In this document: positions 1 through 12,500 of the stretch, piece by piece
Layout: each line of letters starts with the position of its first letter
Numbering within the stretch: the first letter of the stretch is position 1
Source of the DNA: Litoditis marina
Lineage: Eukaryota > Nematoda > Chromadorea > Rhabditida > Rhabditidae
Assembly (NCBI GenBank): GCA_964036275.1
Contig: OZ038435.1
Coordinates: 9,048,310 to 9,112,309 of the forward strand
Reading direction: 5' to 3'
DNA length: 64,000 nt
Notes under the pieces: model-generated
The model's input: the letters and a program-made list of their open reading frames with translations, nothing else
Databases searched by the model: none
What the model was told of the DNA's origin: nothing
Translations under genes and position numbers: made by a program

Positions 1-77
1 GAACATAAACAGCACCAAATTTGTTACACTCTGTAATACATAAATTCATCCCCTCCCCCACAATTCTAACGTTTCAG

Positions 78-3000
78 GTCACGTGAGCATAGCTGAGATG
101 CTGTTGTCACGTGGCGCACGTGTGAACAGCACCAACATGGGAGACGACACTAGTCTACATCTGGCGGCAGCACACGGACATAGACAAATTGTCGTGGTAG
201 GTTTCATCCCCTTTTCCTTTCTCTTACTCTCTTTTTCTTTTTTTCGGTGTCTACGTATTTTGTAACACTCAATTTGTTATTTATCTTTATGCATTTACCA
301 TATACGTACTTGTGAAGAAGTTGTATGGTAATAGATCTTTCAGAAGATGGTCACTGGCCAAATTCTTCTCAAACTAAATCTTCTCGAACCAAACTCGAAC
401 CTATTCTTTTAATAATAATAATAATAAACTTTATCAGTATAGTGATGAACAAACAATGAGTTACGAATTTAAACCATATGAACTGATATTTGAGAAAATA
501 AAGAAAAAGAAAAACTAGTACATACGCAAGTTGCTAATTTGTTGATACTACTGAGACTCAGTGAGAAGACCGAGATGGAAAGGGTACCCAAGATTGATTG
601 ATGTTAAACCGGAAACCATAGCGATCAAAGTTCGAACCGAGTAGTTCGGTACGGTTTGGGAAGAATCGGCTCGCTTTTGGTTCTGGTAGATCCGATTCGG
701 GAATAAATTTACCTTAGTCACTGGATAATTTGCTTGTTTCAGTGTATTGTTCATCGTTTCTGCTTTCTGAGCCTTCATTTCTTCGTTTTCCAGAAACTTC
801 TGGCCCGAAAAGCAGATGTACACGTGACGAATGAGCACGGAATGACGCCTCTCCACTATGCCTGTTTCTGGGGCTTCGAACAAATCGCAGAGGTATTTTT
901 CTATTATGATTACTACTTTGAAATAACATAAACGTTATCTTTTACCAATTCTCAACTCTTTGAATCTGTTCTCTCTTGCTGCGGCGCATTGCCATTCCAC
1001 TGAAGTTTTGAGGTTGAATTAGTGCAATAAGCGAGAGTACACTCTTTCCTTGTTCAACGTTACAGTGAAATTACTAGTAAACGGATGTAGTGTCGAAAAA
1101 TTTCACAGTAATCCTTTGCGAATTTCCGCTGTAAGTTGTAGGGCCTGTTTGTCAAGATCTTCTCTCAACTAAGAGAACGTTTCACATGGAGAAAAAAGGA
1201 TTGGAAACGCGATACTGTACGTATACACGTGTATGTGAAACGAAACAAATACTCCCAATCTTTCAGGACTTGATAATTTCGGGAAGTCTGGTCGGAGCCT
1301 GCAACAAACGAGGTCAAACTCCATTGGACGTGTGCCAACCGCAATGCAGACAGACGATTGTCGGTACGTTGGATCATGATTTTTTATTTTTCTATCACGT
1401 TCCGCATCAGGTACATGATAGTCGCCATATTTTCGGCCTGGCCTCCTACAGTATGAAGTGTTCAAACTGTTCTCCGATATGGAAAGTTCAAAAGCATTTT
1501 CGTTAGTGGCTCCGTACTATTGACAATTGACAGAAACAACTTTTCGTTGAGTTTTCTCCGTTCTTTTCACCGCGAAAATATGCGAATATTGATTGAAGTA
1601 ATAATGATTGATTTTATTCTCAGAAATCGCGAAGGAGAACGGTCAGAACCCCGCTGACCGTATCCAGTTCAAAGACGAAACCTGGAAGGGAACACGCTCG
1701 CGCACACGCGACGCGACTCTCTCCCGATACACTGGGGTCGACGTCAGCTCACTACATCTAGTCACAAAGGTATACTTACACTCACATCAAACTCATTGCA
1801 CAACTTTTAAGAGGTACAAAACAACGATGTGACATTTTTTTCGCTGAATTGTTGGTATGAAAATCTCTCCAAAGTATAGCACGGCAACGTCGGTACTAGG
1901 GTTGTAAAAGACGAACTCGAAACTCGACTCGACTCGAAAAGTTTCCGATTTTTTAACTAATTTCTTTAAAACTCGATTTTTTCTGAAAATCAAAAACTCC
2001 GAAACTCGATAACTCGAAAATTTCCAAAACTCGAAAACTCGAAACTCGAAATTTTCAACTCGAAAGAGTACGGATTTGAAGGTAAAAATGTGAAAATTCA
2101 AATTTTTGGTCATGAAACTCGAAAACTCGATTTGTAAAACCCGAAAACTCGAAAACTCGATTTTTCGCAAAACTCGAAATTTTGAACTCGATTAACAACC
2201 CTAGTCGGTACATTTGTCCCAACAAACCTGTCAAAACCTGGAACAGATTTCTTAACCAAGTACAGTTGTCGTTGACACGATTAACGACACGTAATAATAC
2301 CACCGCTATTTGCTACTTTTTCAACTGAACCCACAAAGATAAACAACACATCCTATTCGATCTGAAAGGTAACTTTTTTCTCATGGAATCACCTCTCACA
2401 CCTTCATTCCAGATCGCCGAGTCTCATTCGGGTGAGTTGTGGAGAGGAAAGTGGCAGGGAAATGACATCGTCGCCCGGATTCTGTCCGTGCCGGAAGTCA
2501 CGCCCAGAATCTCACGAGATTTCCAGACGGAGTTCCCCACACTCAGGTAATCAATCATTTGAAATGTTTTGAAAAAAATCACGTCGGAAGTTGAATTCGC
2601 TTAGACACTGTTATGCGGCTATGGTAGAGAAGTTCACAGAAGTACTTGATATAGTCGTCGCCAACAGAAAGGCGAGAGGGTACTGTATATCTCCCTTCCC
2701 GCTGTGTACGCACACATGTCTTCAATTCCAAAGCCTGCCAGCTATCTGCTCCAATAGCGCAGTGGTTTAACCCTGCTACGATTGTTTTGCTCGCAATCGA
2801 GTTGTTTTGCTAGGTTCGATTCCGGCGAGAGACAGACATTTATAAATTTGGCACCCACTATATCAGCATTTGTACACGTATGCACTAGGGTTGTTAAGAT
2901 CGAAATCGAAAATCGATTAAAGTCGAAAAAAGTCGAAAATCGAAATAATCGAAATTTCGCCAAAATCGAAAAAGTCGAAACTCGAAAAACAGAGATTGGA

Positions 3001-4701
3001 CAAATTTCTTCAAAATCGAAAATCGAAAAAGTCGAAAATTTTCAGAATCGAAATGTCGATTATTTTCGAGTTTCGATTCTAGTCTTGAAAAATGGTCAGA
3101 TTTCGATTAGAAAGCATCATACGGTAGTTCTGATATGAGTATAGCGCATCCACATAATTTATCTAGCCCATGGAGTTAGATTTCTATTAAATAACGGAGG
3201 TCGAAAATGGAAATAATCGGTTTTTTTTCGAACATACGCAAAATCGAAATCGAATCGAATCGAAATTTCAAAATGGCTCAAAAGTCGAAAATCGAAATAA
3301 TCGGTTTTTCATAATCGATTAACAACCCTAGTATACACCTGTTCCACACGTTTTATGTGATTGATATAGTTGTTCATTATTCCTATACTATCATTCCAGG
3401 ATATTCGCCCATTCCAACATCTGCCCCGTGCTGGCCGCCGCCAACCAGCCGCCCTCATTGGTGGTCATCAGCCAGTTCATGCCCTTCGGAAGTCTGTATA
3501 ATGTACTCCACGAACAGAGCTGTGAGTATACTGTAACTCTTATAACGCTGTGTGAAAATGCAATCACAACAGCGTCCCAGAAGCTGTCCATGGTGTGGCA
3601 CAGCAATCTGAGCTCATGATGAGATCGGGATTATCTCACTAGTTTCTCGGTTAAAGAAGGACGATTATGTGGACCAATTCCGTGTCATCGGTCCTTAAAA
3701 CTGCAATTGAAAAATTTATTCCGGTTTAAAGGATTGAAGCGTTGGGATTGGACCACATAATTGTCCTTCTTTAATTGTCTTATCTACAAATAAAGCAGAT
3801 TAATCACCACGAGAAAAGTCCGCTAGTAAATTGTAACATGAAATGGGTAAGGCAATCAGAATCTGGAGCCGAGCTGCAATTGGATTGTTTCACCCCTTCT
3901 ATTCCAGCCGTAGTCATCGACCACAACCAGGCCCTCCGATTCGCCATCGATATTGCCCGCGGAATGTCGTATCTGCACAGTTTGGACCCCGCTGTTTTGA
4001 GGTGCGTGTAGAACTTTACGTTTTGTTCATTCGAATTCTGTAGTACCTTCCAAAAATTCGCCTAGGATAAAACTAATTGTTCGGTGAGATTCAGACTGCC
4101 AAGCCTGTGTGACCACGAATGGAGTGACCAAATCGTCGTTGTACTTTGATCTCAACAAATGCCATAATGTTCGCTTTTGAAACGAATGTAGTAATGGGAT
4201 AAAACCTGAAACACAGTGGTGTGAGGCCTACTTCGACGTGAAGTCTTGTTTTGGAATGAGCGAATCCTCTGAAACAATGTGACTTGTATATTACCCAGAA
4301 CTTCAGGAAAAACTTGTATATTTGCCAGGACTTCTGAAACGCCTTGTATTTTTTACCACTTTGTCGGATTTCCTAACCTTCCAAAACAATAACGCAACAG
4401 CTTGACTTGTATATCGTCAACATTGGGATATAAAAGTTTATGCTCCTGGCAATCTACAAGTAGCATTGTTCCAGAGTCGAGAGTCGAACAAAAGGATGTA
4501 CACAGCATGAACCAGACATACAGTAAGCTGCCGCAATCAAAGAATTGAACTATATACTCTGCTTCAGGTACTTCCTCTCCTCCAAACACATTGTGGTCGA
4601 CGAGGAGTTGACCGCAAAACTATCGATGGCCGACACGAAGTTCTCCTTCCAAGAAGTCGGCAGATACTACTCGCCCGCATGGATGAGTCCCGAAGGTAGG
4701 C

Positions 4702-4751
<50 letters not shown>

Positions 4752-6197
4752 CCTCTCTCTTTCTCTCTCTCTCTAACTATCTCTCTCTCTCTCTCTTTCT
4801 CTCTTGTTCTCCAGCTTCTACATTTTGTCTATCACCTTTTCACTTTCTAGCTTCTTTTCTATCTTTCTCTCTGTCACTCTCTTGATTCCTTCATCTTCTC
4901 TCTCTCTCTCCATTGTTCTCTCTATCTCTCTTTACATATATTTGTTTCTCGCCCTCTATTATATTTTTTCTTTCTATCTCCCTCTCTTTTCCTTTCTCTC
5001 TCTTCATCTCTGTCACCCACTGCCCGTTCCAATCCCTCCCTCTGCCTCTCTACCACCCTCTCCCCTCTCTACCACCCTCTTCCCTCTCTAATCTCTCTCC
5101 CTCTCTACCACCCTCTTCTCTCTAATCCCTCCCACTTCAGCCCTCCAACGAAACCCCGAGGACCTGAATATCCGAGCAGCCGATATGTGGAGTTTCGGTA
5201 TTCTCCTGTGGGAGTTGAACACCCGGGAGGTCCCGTTCTCTGACCTACCCCCCATGGAATGCGGAATGAAGGTACGGTAGCTATAACTTTGAGATGTGCA
5301 AAACAGTGGTTACTTGGTTACGTATACTGTAGCTCTGACTAGACGAGTAACTTATTCGCTACTAATGTGCAGAACCAACCGAGATAATGGTACGAACTGT
5401 AGTTTGAACATTGACCGTACTTCTGCGTTTCGATAGCAATTTTTGATATTTCTACAAAAAATATACTATTGTAATCCCTTTGTCAGTATCGAATTTTTGT
5501 AGAATGGTAGTGATATAGTCAAAATCAATATGGGTTTCGTCTGAAAAAATCAGCCAGTTTATTTTGGTTCGTAGCTTGATTCCGGGCGAATTCTTGATTT
5601 AACCCGGTATTTCGTCAACCCTAGTCGTTAACCATTAACTGGGTTACCTGGTTAATCCTTAATCACTTGGTAACCCTAAATTTGCCCCAGAAGACATTAT
5701 AAAAGAGGGTTAACACGTGGTTAACAAAAGGGTTAACCCGGTTAATTACCTGATAGGGTTAACGAAATAACGGGTTCCTTGTGGAATTGGCCTTGATTCC
5801 GCCCTCAGCAGACTACGATTCGAACTTTATCCCTCCATTCGCAAGTCCCTATCTATATCCCTTTCCAAGTACCCTATCTGTAGTTTGCTCCAGGAATCAA
5901 CAGAATAGAATTCAAAAGTGACCCCTATCCAAGTTCTATTGGAGTCTCTTTCTATGTCCTAGCTTAGTTGTAGTCTGATCCCAATATGATCAACATCAAA
6001 ATTCAAACGTAACTCCCTACCCAACTCCACATCTATGTCCCTCTTTCCAGATCGCCCTAGAAGGTCTTCGGGTCCAGATTCCACCCGGAATCGCCCGAAA
6101 CATGAGCAGATTGATGAATATTTGCCTCAACGAAGATCCCGGCAGACGACCAATGTTCGACCAAATTATACCAATTCTCGAGAAAATGACTTTGTAA
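78..6197 (+). CDS. pat-4: Integrin-linked kinase (PAT-4/ILK), 3' ten exons; 5' end outside window
   Basis: ILK is the pseudokinase scaffold of the ILK-PINCH-parvin complex at integrin adhesions (dense bodies of worm muscle). Exons seen: 78-196, 794-892, 1267-1363, 1624-1769, 2413-2546, 3400-3521, 3908-4001, 4568-4695, 5141-5271, 6051-6197 (TAA 6195-6197). All are GT/AG bounded and join in frame, giving about 404 residues. The first exons encode ankyrin repeats ([28 protein letters not shown]). Next comes the linker with TLSRYTGVD, then the kinase-like domain ([17 protein letters not shown]). Catalytic landmarks are degenerate, as expected for ILK: no HRD motif ([15 protein letters not shown] instead) and SMADTKF replaces DFG. 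The domain ends with [19 protein letters not shown]. The start codon and first ankyrin exon lie left of position 1. Introns carry several mobile repeats and a long polypyrimidine tract. Identity is very secure; exon borders were placed by eye. Confidence 0.95.
1896..2204. mobile_element. CTAGGGTTGT-ended element filled with CTCGAAA repeat, copy 1
   Basis: Ends are CTAGGGTTGT and ACAACCCTAG, flanked by a perfect 6-bp direct repeat TCGGTA (1890-1895 and 2205-2210), which marks it as a transposition product. The interior is mostly irregular CTCGAAA/ACTCGAAA repeat. It lies in a pat-4 intron. Confidence 0.8.
2751..2900 (+). repeat. tRNA-derived SINE-like repeat, copy 1
   Basis: Contains Pol III A-box-like TAGCGCAGTGG (2755) and B-box-like GGTTCGATTCC (2813-2823), as in a tRNA, but the tRNA fold is not complete. 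After the B-box the sequence GGCGAGAGACAGA ... TAAATTTGGCAC is shared with the 39.2-kb copy, so homology extends beyond the tRNA part. It runs into the second CTAGGG element. Confidence 0.65.
2885..3331. mobile_element. CTAGGGTTGT-ended element filled with TCGAAA repeat, copy 2
   Basis: It has the same terminal CTAGGGTTGTTAA / TTAACAACCCTAG as copy 1, flanked by TATGCA and TATACA (5 of 6 identical). The interior is ATCGAAAA/AGTCGAAA-type repeat, with a unique stretch near 3090-3190. It lies in a pat-4 intron. Confidence 0.75.
3651..3774. mobile_element. Foldback MITE family A, copy 1
   Basis: A near-palindromic 124-bp element begins TTAAAGAAGGACGATTATG and ends with its reverse complement. 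The central arms are rich in AAACTGCAATTGAAAAAT-type sequence. It lies in a pat-4 intron. Related copies lie at 8376, 12033, 14311, 15786 and 28242. Confidence 0.88.
4703..5139 (+). repeat. (CT)n-rich polypyrimidine tract filling a pat-4 intron
   Basis: Almost the whole intron between exons 4568-4695 and 5141-5271 is CTCTCT/TTTCTC/CCTCCC sequence, merging with the polypyrimidine tract of the acceptor. Confidence 0.95.
5588..5792. mobile_element. Inverted-repeat element family C, copy 1 (GGTTAAC-rich)
   Basis: Shares its whole length with 26311-26514: GAATTCTT start, TTTAACCCGGTATTT, many GGTTA/TAACC motifs, and the end GGGTTCCTTGTGGAAT. The ends are imperfectly inverted (AACCCGGTATTTCGT versus the reverse complement of the right end). 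It lies in the last pat-4 intron. Confidence 0.7.
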
Positions 6198-7094
6198 ACA
6201 CACGGATAAAAGATGGTTGGGTAACCGGGGAACCGTCACGTGTTTTCACGTAAAAACGTGTTCTTCAACACGTGTTTTACGTAGAAAATTACCGTGATTT
6301 TGTGAACTTTTGTTTCCCCGGTGACCCTACTAGAACTGAAACTTGCTTTGTTTATAGTTTCAATTCATTCATCCATCTTCCCTAAATTTTTCGATAATTC
6401 AGCTGACAATTGCCGTCAAATCTGCCGCGAAAAGCTTTAATATTTTATTTTCGAGTGTAAATACGTAGAGAATAGGTTTAATTTAACATAGTTTGTTCTT
6501 TGCATTTTGTAGTTTGCTCTATTTTCGTCGTTTTCTTGTTTGTTACATAGTCAGCCTTGCTACTTACTAATTTTGGCCAAAAACGGTGCTTCAGTTTCAT
6601 GTCAACTTGGGATTTCTATGGCGAAATCTGCAGATAATTCGGTTTTTGATCTCATCAAAATGTTTGATCTATTTGGAAAAATCAATATTTACACAAAAAC
6701 CGGATTACCTCGAATATCTCGCCACATTTTCGTCCCTTCGTATATGCCTTACACGATCCAGTTACAAATTGCCATGCTCAAATAACAGATAACCTAGCAT
6801 TTTCTCTTCTCTTGACAATGTTTTATTTCTTTTCACTGCCAGGAAAGTCACACAGGATAATAATAAAATATGATGAACGTCGAATTGTTGATGATCTAAA
6901 TGGAAAGTACTCGTGGAACAACTCAAAAGTCAAAAGGTAACAAAGTCTTCGGAATCAGAAAAAAGAGAACAAAAGTGGAAACAAGGACTGGAGGTCACAA
7001 TGTTTCCTAGCCAACTATAAAGAGAACAGCGACATGAAGAGAAAGAAAAGAGAAAGATAGACAAGTGGAGAGAAAGAGAAAAAGAAGAGGGGGA

Positions 7095-7095
<1 letters not shown>
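6198..7095. other. Interval between pat-4 and spt-4 3' ends
   Basis: The two genes converge here. A short foldback of CACGTGTTTTCACGTAAAAAC type lies at 6235-6290. Nothing gene-like is seen. Confidence 0.6.

Positions 7096-7152
<57 letters not shown>
7096..7152 (+). repeat. (AG)n microsatellite downstream of spt-4
   Basis: About 28 AG units directly beyond the spt-4 stop codon, where the 3' UTR on the minus strand would read CTCTCT. Confidence 0.95.
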
Positions 7153-7156
<4 letters not shown>

Positions 7157-7171
7157 GATAGAACAAAAGAT

Positions 7172-8598
7172 CTACTTGGTGGCAGTCTCTCGCATGTTGG
7201 CCTTGTACCGGATTCCGACCCCTCGCAACTCCTGTACAACGGAGCTAGGAAGGGAGCCGGACACAGAAACAGCATACATCCCCTTCGACTTGCGGTTGAT
7301 TTTCTGGAGCCAGATATAAATGAGACAAAGTACCAGTAGTAAATGCAACATGAAACGTGAGCAAACATCAGCACGTGTACATTCTACGTTAACAATACAC
7401 GTTTCTGTGCTACTTCACATGTTACACGTCAGGTGTATGTCCTTCAGACCATATGACCTACTATGACGTTTATTTATGCGGTATGGTGCTTCCCAAAAGA
7501 TATCGGTCAAGCTACTTCGCCCGTGAGCATTTTAGTCTTTCAGTTTCGAGATTTAAAAAGAATATGATTCAAGTTTCCGTCACCAAAAGAGGAGTGTGAA
7601 AAATCGTGTTAAATAGCAATGAACTACTGTATTCCATTCAAGAATCAGTTCAAGAACTGACCTGCCATTTGCAGACCCATGAATCTTCCGGATGCATAGC
7701 AGCGATCAAGCCATCGAAATTCGTACTGAAAACACATAATTCAAGCTCGCTATCCTTGACATCATGCTAGTCTGAAGTGAAGAACCGTAAATACGAGCAT
7801 ATTAGTTTTGCCAAAACATTGGAAGAAGCATATATGGGAGGGTCTGAGATCGTCAAACATCAATACGTCTCACAAATCGTGGAAACTGTATCGAAATCGG
7901 CAGAAAATGTGAACTATAACAAACAAAGTGCAGTAAAACCACGAAAACTCGAAAACAACATACCTCGTACATCCGTATACCTTGTCGGCGTCTCCCTTCA
8001 TGTGCAGTACTCGGTCACAGTTGTCGCAGCCGTCCTGATAAATGGACAGATATGTATTCGCGATTTAAAACGTAACTTCCCACATTGTTATGCATACACC
8101 AGTAAGGTCCCACTATTCAACAAAGATGAGTTCGTTCCAAAAATTAAAGGCTGGACAAATTCACTTGTATGTTGTTATATGTGGGACTCCAAATAATTAG
8201 AGGGAAAAGTAAGATGACGGGAATGGTGTTCGCTGCTCTCACAGTACAGAGCATGCTTTTACGGTGTATACTGTGCTATTCCGCTGCGCCTGTAGTTTGA
8301 TCCGTTGATTATGGGTTCAAATTAGTTAGTTATGGTGTGTATCGAGATCAAACTACAATGAAGATTTGGTCGATATTAAAGAAGGACGATTATGTGGACC
8401 AATCCCGTGACAACGGTCCTTTAAACTGCAATTGAAAAATGTATTGCAGTTTAAAGGACTAAAGCGTTGTGATTGGACCACATAATCGTCCTTCTTTAAC
8501 CGTGTTACCTGCTCGAATTGATCGATCGATTTGACCAACGAACAGAGAAGACAAGCACGCAGGCCACGCAGATCACGGGGAATGGAGTCGACCGACAT
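7172..8598 (-). CDS. spt-4: Transcription elongation factor SPT4, four exons, complete
   Basis: Spt4 is the small zinc-binding partner of Spt5 in DSIF, which controls promoter-proximal pausing and processivity of RNA polymerase II in the nucleus. Minus-strand exons: 8598-8509, 8034-7964, 7725-7662, 7303-7172 (stop 7174-7172). All are in frame, giving a protein of about 118 residues, the usual Spt4 size. Visible family signatures are [15 protein letters not shown], then DGCDNCD, together supplying the C-x2-C ... C-x2-C zinc site. [29 protein letters not shown] and a C-terminal GIRYKA follow. The ATG is preceded by TTTCAG nine bases upstream, a good candidate spliced-leader acceptor. The gene lies about 900 bp downstream of the zinc-finger/AT-hook gene on the same strand, so an operon is possible but not shown. 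Intron 1 carries a foldback MITE close to its donor. Confidence 0.95.
8376..8499. mobile_element. Foldback MITE family A, copy 2
   Basis: A 124-bp near-palindrome with TTAAAGAAGGACG ends. It lies in spt-4 intron 1, ending 9 bp from that intron's donor (on the minus strand). Confidence 0.88.
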
Positions 8599-9110
8599 TT
8601 TGGGAATCTGAAAACTATCATGAAATGATGCAGAGTTGTACAGTATTATTATTATTGATTATTTCATCATTATTAACTACCAAGTAGGTAACCAATTTAC
8701 AAAATATTGATTTTCTTTTAGTTAAGGAATCTTTGGGAAATTGCTTCTTCATTCTTCTTCCTCTTGTATTGCTTCTTCATTTATGAGCTAACGTGTTTTC
8801 AACTGTCCGTCGAAAACATAAAACTTTCGACAGTTTACTCAGTAAAACCATCCAAAGGTTCATGATAACAAACATTTTGTTACAAACGCATATAAAACTA
8901 TAATTTATAATGCACTGTGCTCTAAACTGAAAGATAAACTTGACAATCTTCAGTTTGATTCTTAAAAAGTCGCAAAACTTGTGAGACAGAGTACTATCAA
9001 ACTCCGGTCATATGGACTCGGTGCTAGCGAAATCCGCTCGACTTCTCTATAGCGTATCTTACAGGCGGAACTGCCAACGTGAACGGTTCCGTGTTGAAAG
9101 TACGCATGAA

Positions 9111-9183
9111 AGGGGCAGCGGCGGGGATCGAACCCTCGGGCGGCGGACTGTCGCTTAACCGACAACCACTACACCACGCGCTC
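9111..9183 (-). pseudogene. tRNA-like sequence (probable tRNA pseudogene or SINE head)
   Basis: The minus strand has A-box-like TGGTGTAGTGG and B-box-like GGGTTCGATCCCC with a plausible anticodon-stem (TGTCG/CGACA), but the acceptor stem does not pair. It lies between spt-4 and the zinc-finger gene. Confidence 0.5.
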
Positions 9184-9505
9184 ATGTTCACAGAGCGCGC
9201 AAATAGAACCAAGACCACCCACCTCAGATTAGGACGTTCAACACGAACAAAAGAGGCGAACTGCAAATAGAGACAAATATATAACTGCACATTCGAAAAA
9301 ACAATACATAGAACAAATTGGTGATAGAAAATTGAAAGATATTTCCCAGAAACGAACTGGATTGAAACATACAAAAAAACTTTTCTAAGCAACATTCATA
9401 GCATTTCTCAACAAAACCGAACATTCGAATATACAAATATCTATGCATAACTGATTGGAGATCGAAAATTGTGTCTCTCTTTGTAGTAATTGAACCCGCA
9501 AAATC

Positions 9506-12500
9506 CTAGGCATCCTGAAAAAAGTAAAATAAGAAATAGTTATTCAACAACTAAAAGTCGAATGTGTGTTGACTGTATAAGCAACAGACCGTTTTTCAGA
9601 GCTTCTCGCTAACTGGCTGCAGCGTACTCGCGTGAAGGAGAAAACTGAATCACGGGTAAGAAAATCAACTATTAGTCAGAAATACGTCATAACTATTGTT
9701 AACGACAATGTTATATCAATTTAACCAGTGTGATTCACGTCCCAGTATAGAACCCCCAGTCTCGAACCGTACCATACCACAGTGAAATCGGTGAAATAGT
9801 TATAAAAACGATATAGTCCTAAAAATGGGGCGAATTCACTGGAGAACCGGGTCCTTCCCGAACCAAACCGCAAACCGGTCACTGGAGAAACGAACCGACC
9901 GAACCGATTTATAAACCGACCGGTTCTCCAATGAATGCTTCGAACCGAACCGACATTAACCATTAATTAAAGCTTGAGGCGAAATCATGAAATTTCCCGG
10001 ATTTAAAAAGAACGGCTCTTTTTTGTAAGTCACACCTTACTGGAGTATTGGGGATCTACCGTAATCTCCCAAAACCTACCCTTTCGGGGCTCATCTCATC
10101 CTCGATGAGCTCTTCTTCCTCCATTACTTCTTCTTCGTCCTGAACGTGGTGCAGACCCATCAGGCTGGCGGTCGGCATCGAAATCGATTGGGTATTGATT
10201 GATGACGTCATTGACATCGATTGACTATCGATCGGGTGAGAAGATGACGTCATGGTCATTGACTGATTATTGATTGAATGATGAGTAGCTGATGTCATCG
10301 GCATCGATTGATTATGGGTGAGGTGAGTAGATGATGACGTCATGGACATCGGATGAGTATCGATTGAGGGAGAAGATGACGTCATCGGGCTATTGATCGA
10401 GGGCATCGATTGATTATTGATTGATTGTGAGTCCAACTGTTCGACAACCTGCGACAGACTTTGCTCCATCAGGTGCATCGACTGCTCATCGGAGAGATTG
10501 TTCATTCGATCTTTCAGAGTCTGGAATAAAGTGAGGTTATAGCGTTTACATTGAAAAAGGGGGGGGGGGCAGTCCGCAAAAATTCCACAGAAATCAATAA
10601 ATTAGGCGAGTCAAACTTGAGCTGATGAAATTAGACTAGTTTTTATCAGAAAAGACAGAAAGCCGGTTAACTTCCCATGTAGCACACGATCACTGAAAAC
10701 CCTCTTTCAAAGTTCACACTCAGTGACTGTTTTTTTTCTATATATGTAGTCAACAATTCCGTCTACACGTGACACGATTTTGCAACAAATATACAACCTA
10801 TTTCTCGACTTTGGCGAGAAAGGAGCCCGTTTTTGGATTTTTCTGGCTATTCGTACAAGTTTACTGGAGTACGGTATAATTTCGGGTGAAGTGGCTACCT
10901 GCATCATGTGCTCGATCCTCGCCTTTCTGTCCTCGTCAGTCTCCGTCTTGGCGACAATCGAGCCAGACACCGGCTGGTTCGAGTCGTACCGGTCCAGGGC
11001 CGGCGGGGCACCCATCAACTGGAAACATATACCGGCAAGGTGTGACTATTCGACCGAAAGTAGGACGTTTTTATCGAACACGTGAAACTGAACGATTTTG
11101 TGTCGAAAATGAAGAACTTTCAACGTTTTCGGCGAGAAGGTAGTCACTCCATTTTTTTCTGACTATTCGGACAACTTTACCGGGGTATGACTGGAAACCA
11201 CAAGTAGGATGTCACTATTCTACAAACGGACCCGTTTCTTGAGTTGGTAAATGGCGCCATAAAACGCGCCAAAAGAAACCATAAAGGTGACACAGATGTA
11301 ACGAACAATGCTTGCAATACAAGAAAATAGTGAAAACGTTTCGAATTTAAATTTCCCAATAAACTGTGAGCAGCATACCCCATGTCGTTATATAGACTAA
11401 GCCGGTCACTTTGATATACTATTGTAAAACTAACATAAGCATAAACAGCATATTATAGGCATCTTTCCAAATGTACAGAAAAAGGTGTATCTCTCTACAC
11501 CTGATCAATGAATCCATGAATCTCTTTGACCTACATCTTGTGACTGGGTGAGTTGTCCGGCGAGTTGATGTTGCATGACAATTCCGTCTTCCTCCACTAC
11601 TTCTTCCTCTCGAACCACGTCATCAAACACCTCCAGCTTCGCCCGTTTCAGACCACTTTCAACCAGACACTCCTCCAATCTGGAAAAGTGACGATCAGAT
11701 TTCAAGAGATGAAGAATGCATATGATTCATAAGATGGTTTAGCGTTTCCGCAAGATATCACTCTACGAAGTTTTCGACACACGTGAATCTGTCATCAAAC
11801 ACACAGATCTACTCAGAGATGAGTCGATTGATTGATTTTATTATGTCGAGCATGATTCTGATTTTGATTACGTTACGTGAAAAAAGCCATATTCTGGCCA
11901 TGACAGCAAATAACGTAACCTACCCAACGGCATCCTCATCCACGTGACAATGTTGCACCAGTGTACCATCTGCCATCACGTGACCGGGATCGCTGGAAAC
12001 ATCACTCATCATTTATTTGTAGCTATATGTACTTGAAGAAGGACGATTATGTGCTCCAATCTCGGCGCGCCAGTCCTTTAAACGGCAATTGAAAAATGTA
12101 TTGCAGTTTAAAGAACTAAAGCGTTGAGATTGGGGCACATAATCGTCCCTTTTTAACCTAAACCTTAAACGTCATGCATGTTTGACACGTTCCATTACAA
12201 TAACAGACTAGTACAGAAACACAATGAAAATCAACCTAATTATCGAAACAAGTAACAAGGCTTGTTTGTCTTCATCAGTTCTAAGCTTCAATCGTAAGCG
12301 GAAGAGTTTGTTGGCATAAGATTGAACTGATAAACGAAACTCACATGTCCTCGTACATTGGAGGCACCTGTCGCGGCGGTTCGATGGGAGCTGTCGCGTA
12401 CAGACCGGATGTCTGGAAACAGCAATTAAGTATAAAATAACTTATAAATATAGACATACTGAATTAGGATCACAATTTATCTGTCTTGTTCCCTGATACA

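Noticed and set aside
1793..2303. Phe/Glu-rich minus-strand frames
   Set aside because: Produced by the CTCGAAA repeat interior of the first CTAGGG-ended element.
4545..5125. Long Ser/Leu/Phe-rich open frames on the plus strand
   Set aside because: Translation of the CT-rich pat-4 intron tract; low complexity, no independent coding signal beyond the real exon 4568-4695.
6930..7374. Minus-strand Ser/Leu-rich frames and plus-strand Arg/Glu frame over the AG microsatellite
   Set aside because: Simple-repeat artefacts overlapping the last spt-4 exon in the wrong frame.
9105..9185. Functional tRNA gene
   Set aside because: A- and B-box motifs are present, but the acceptor stem does not pair; called tRNA-like only.
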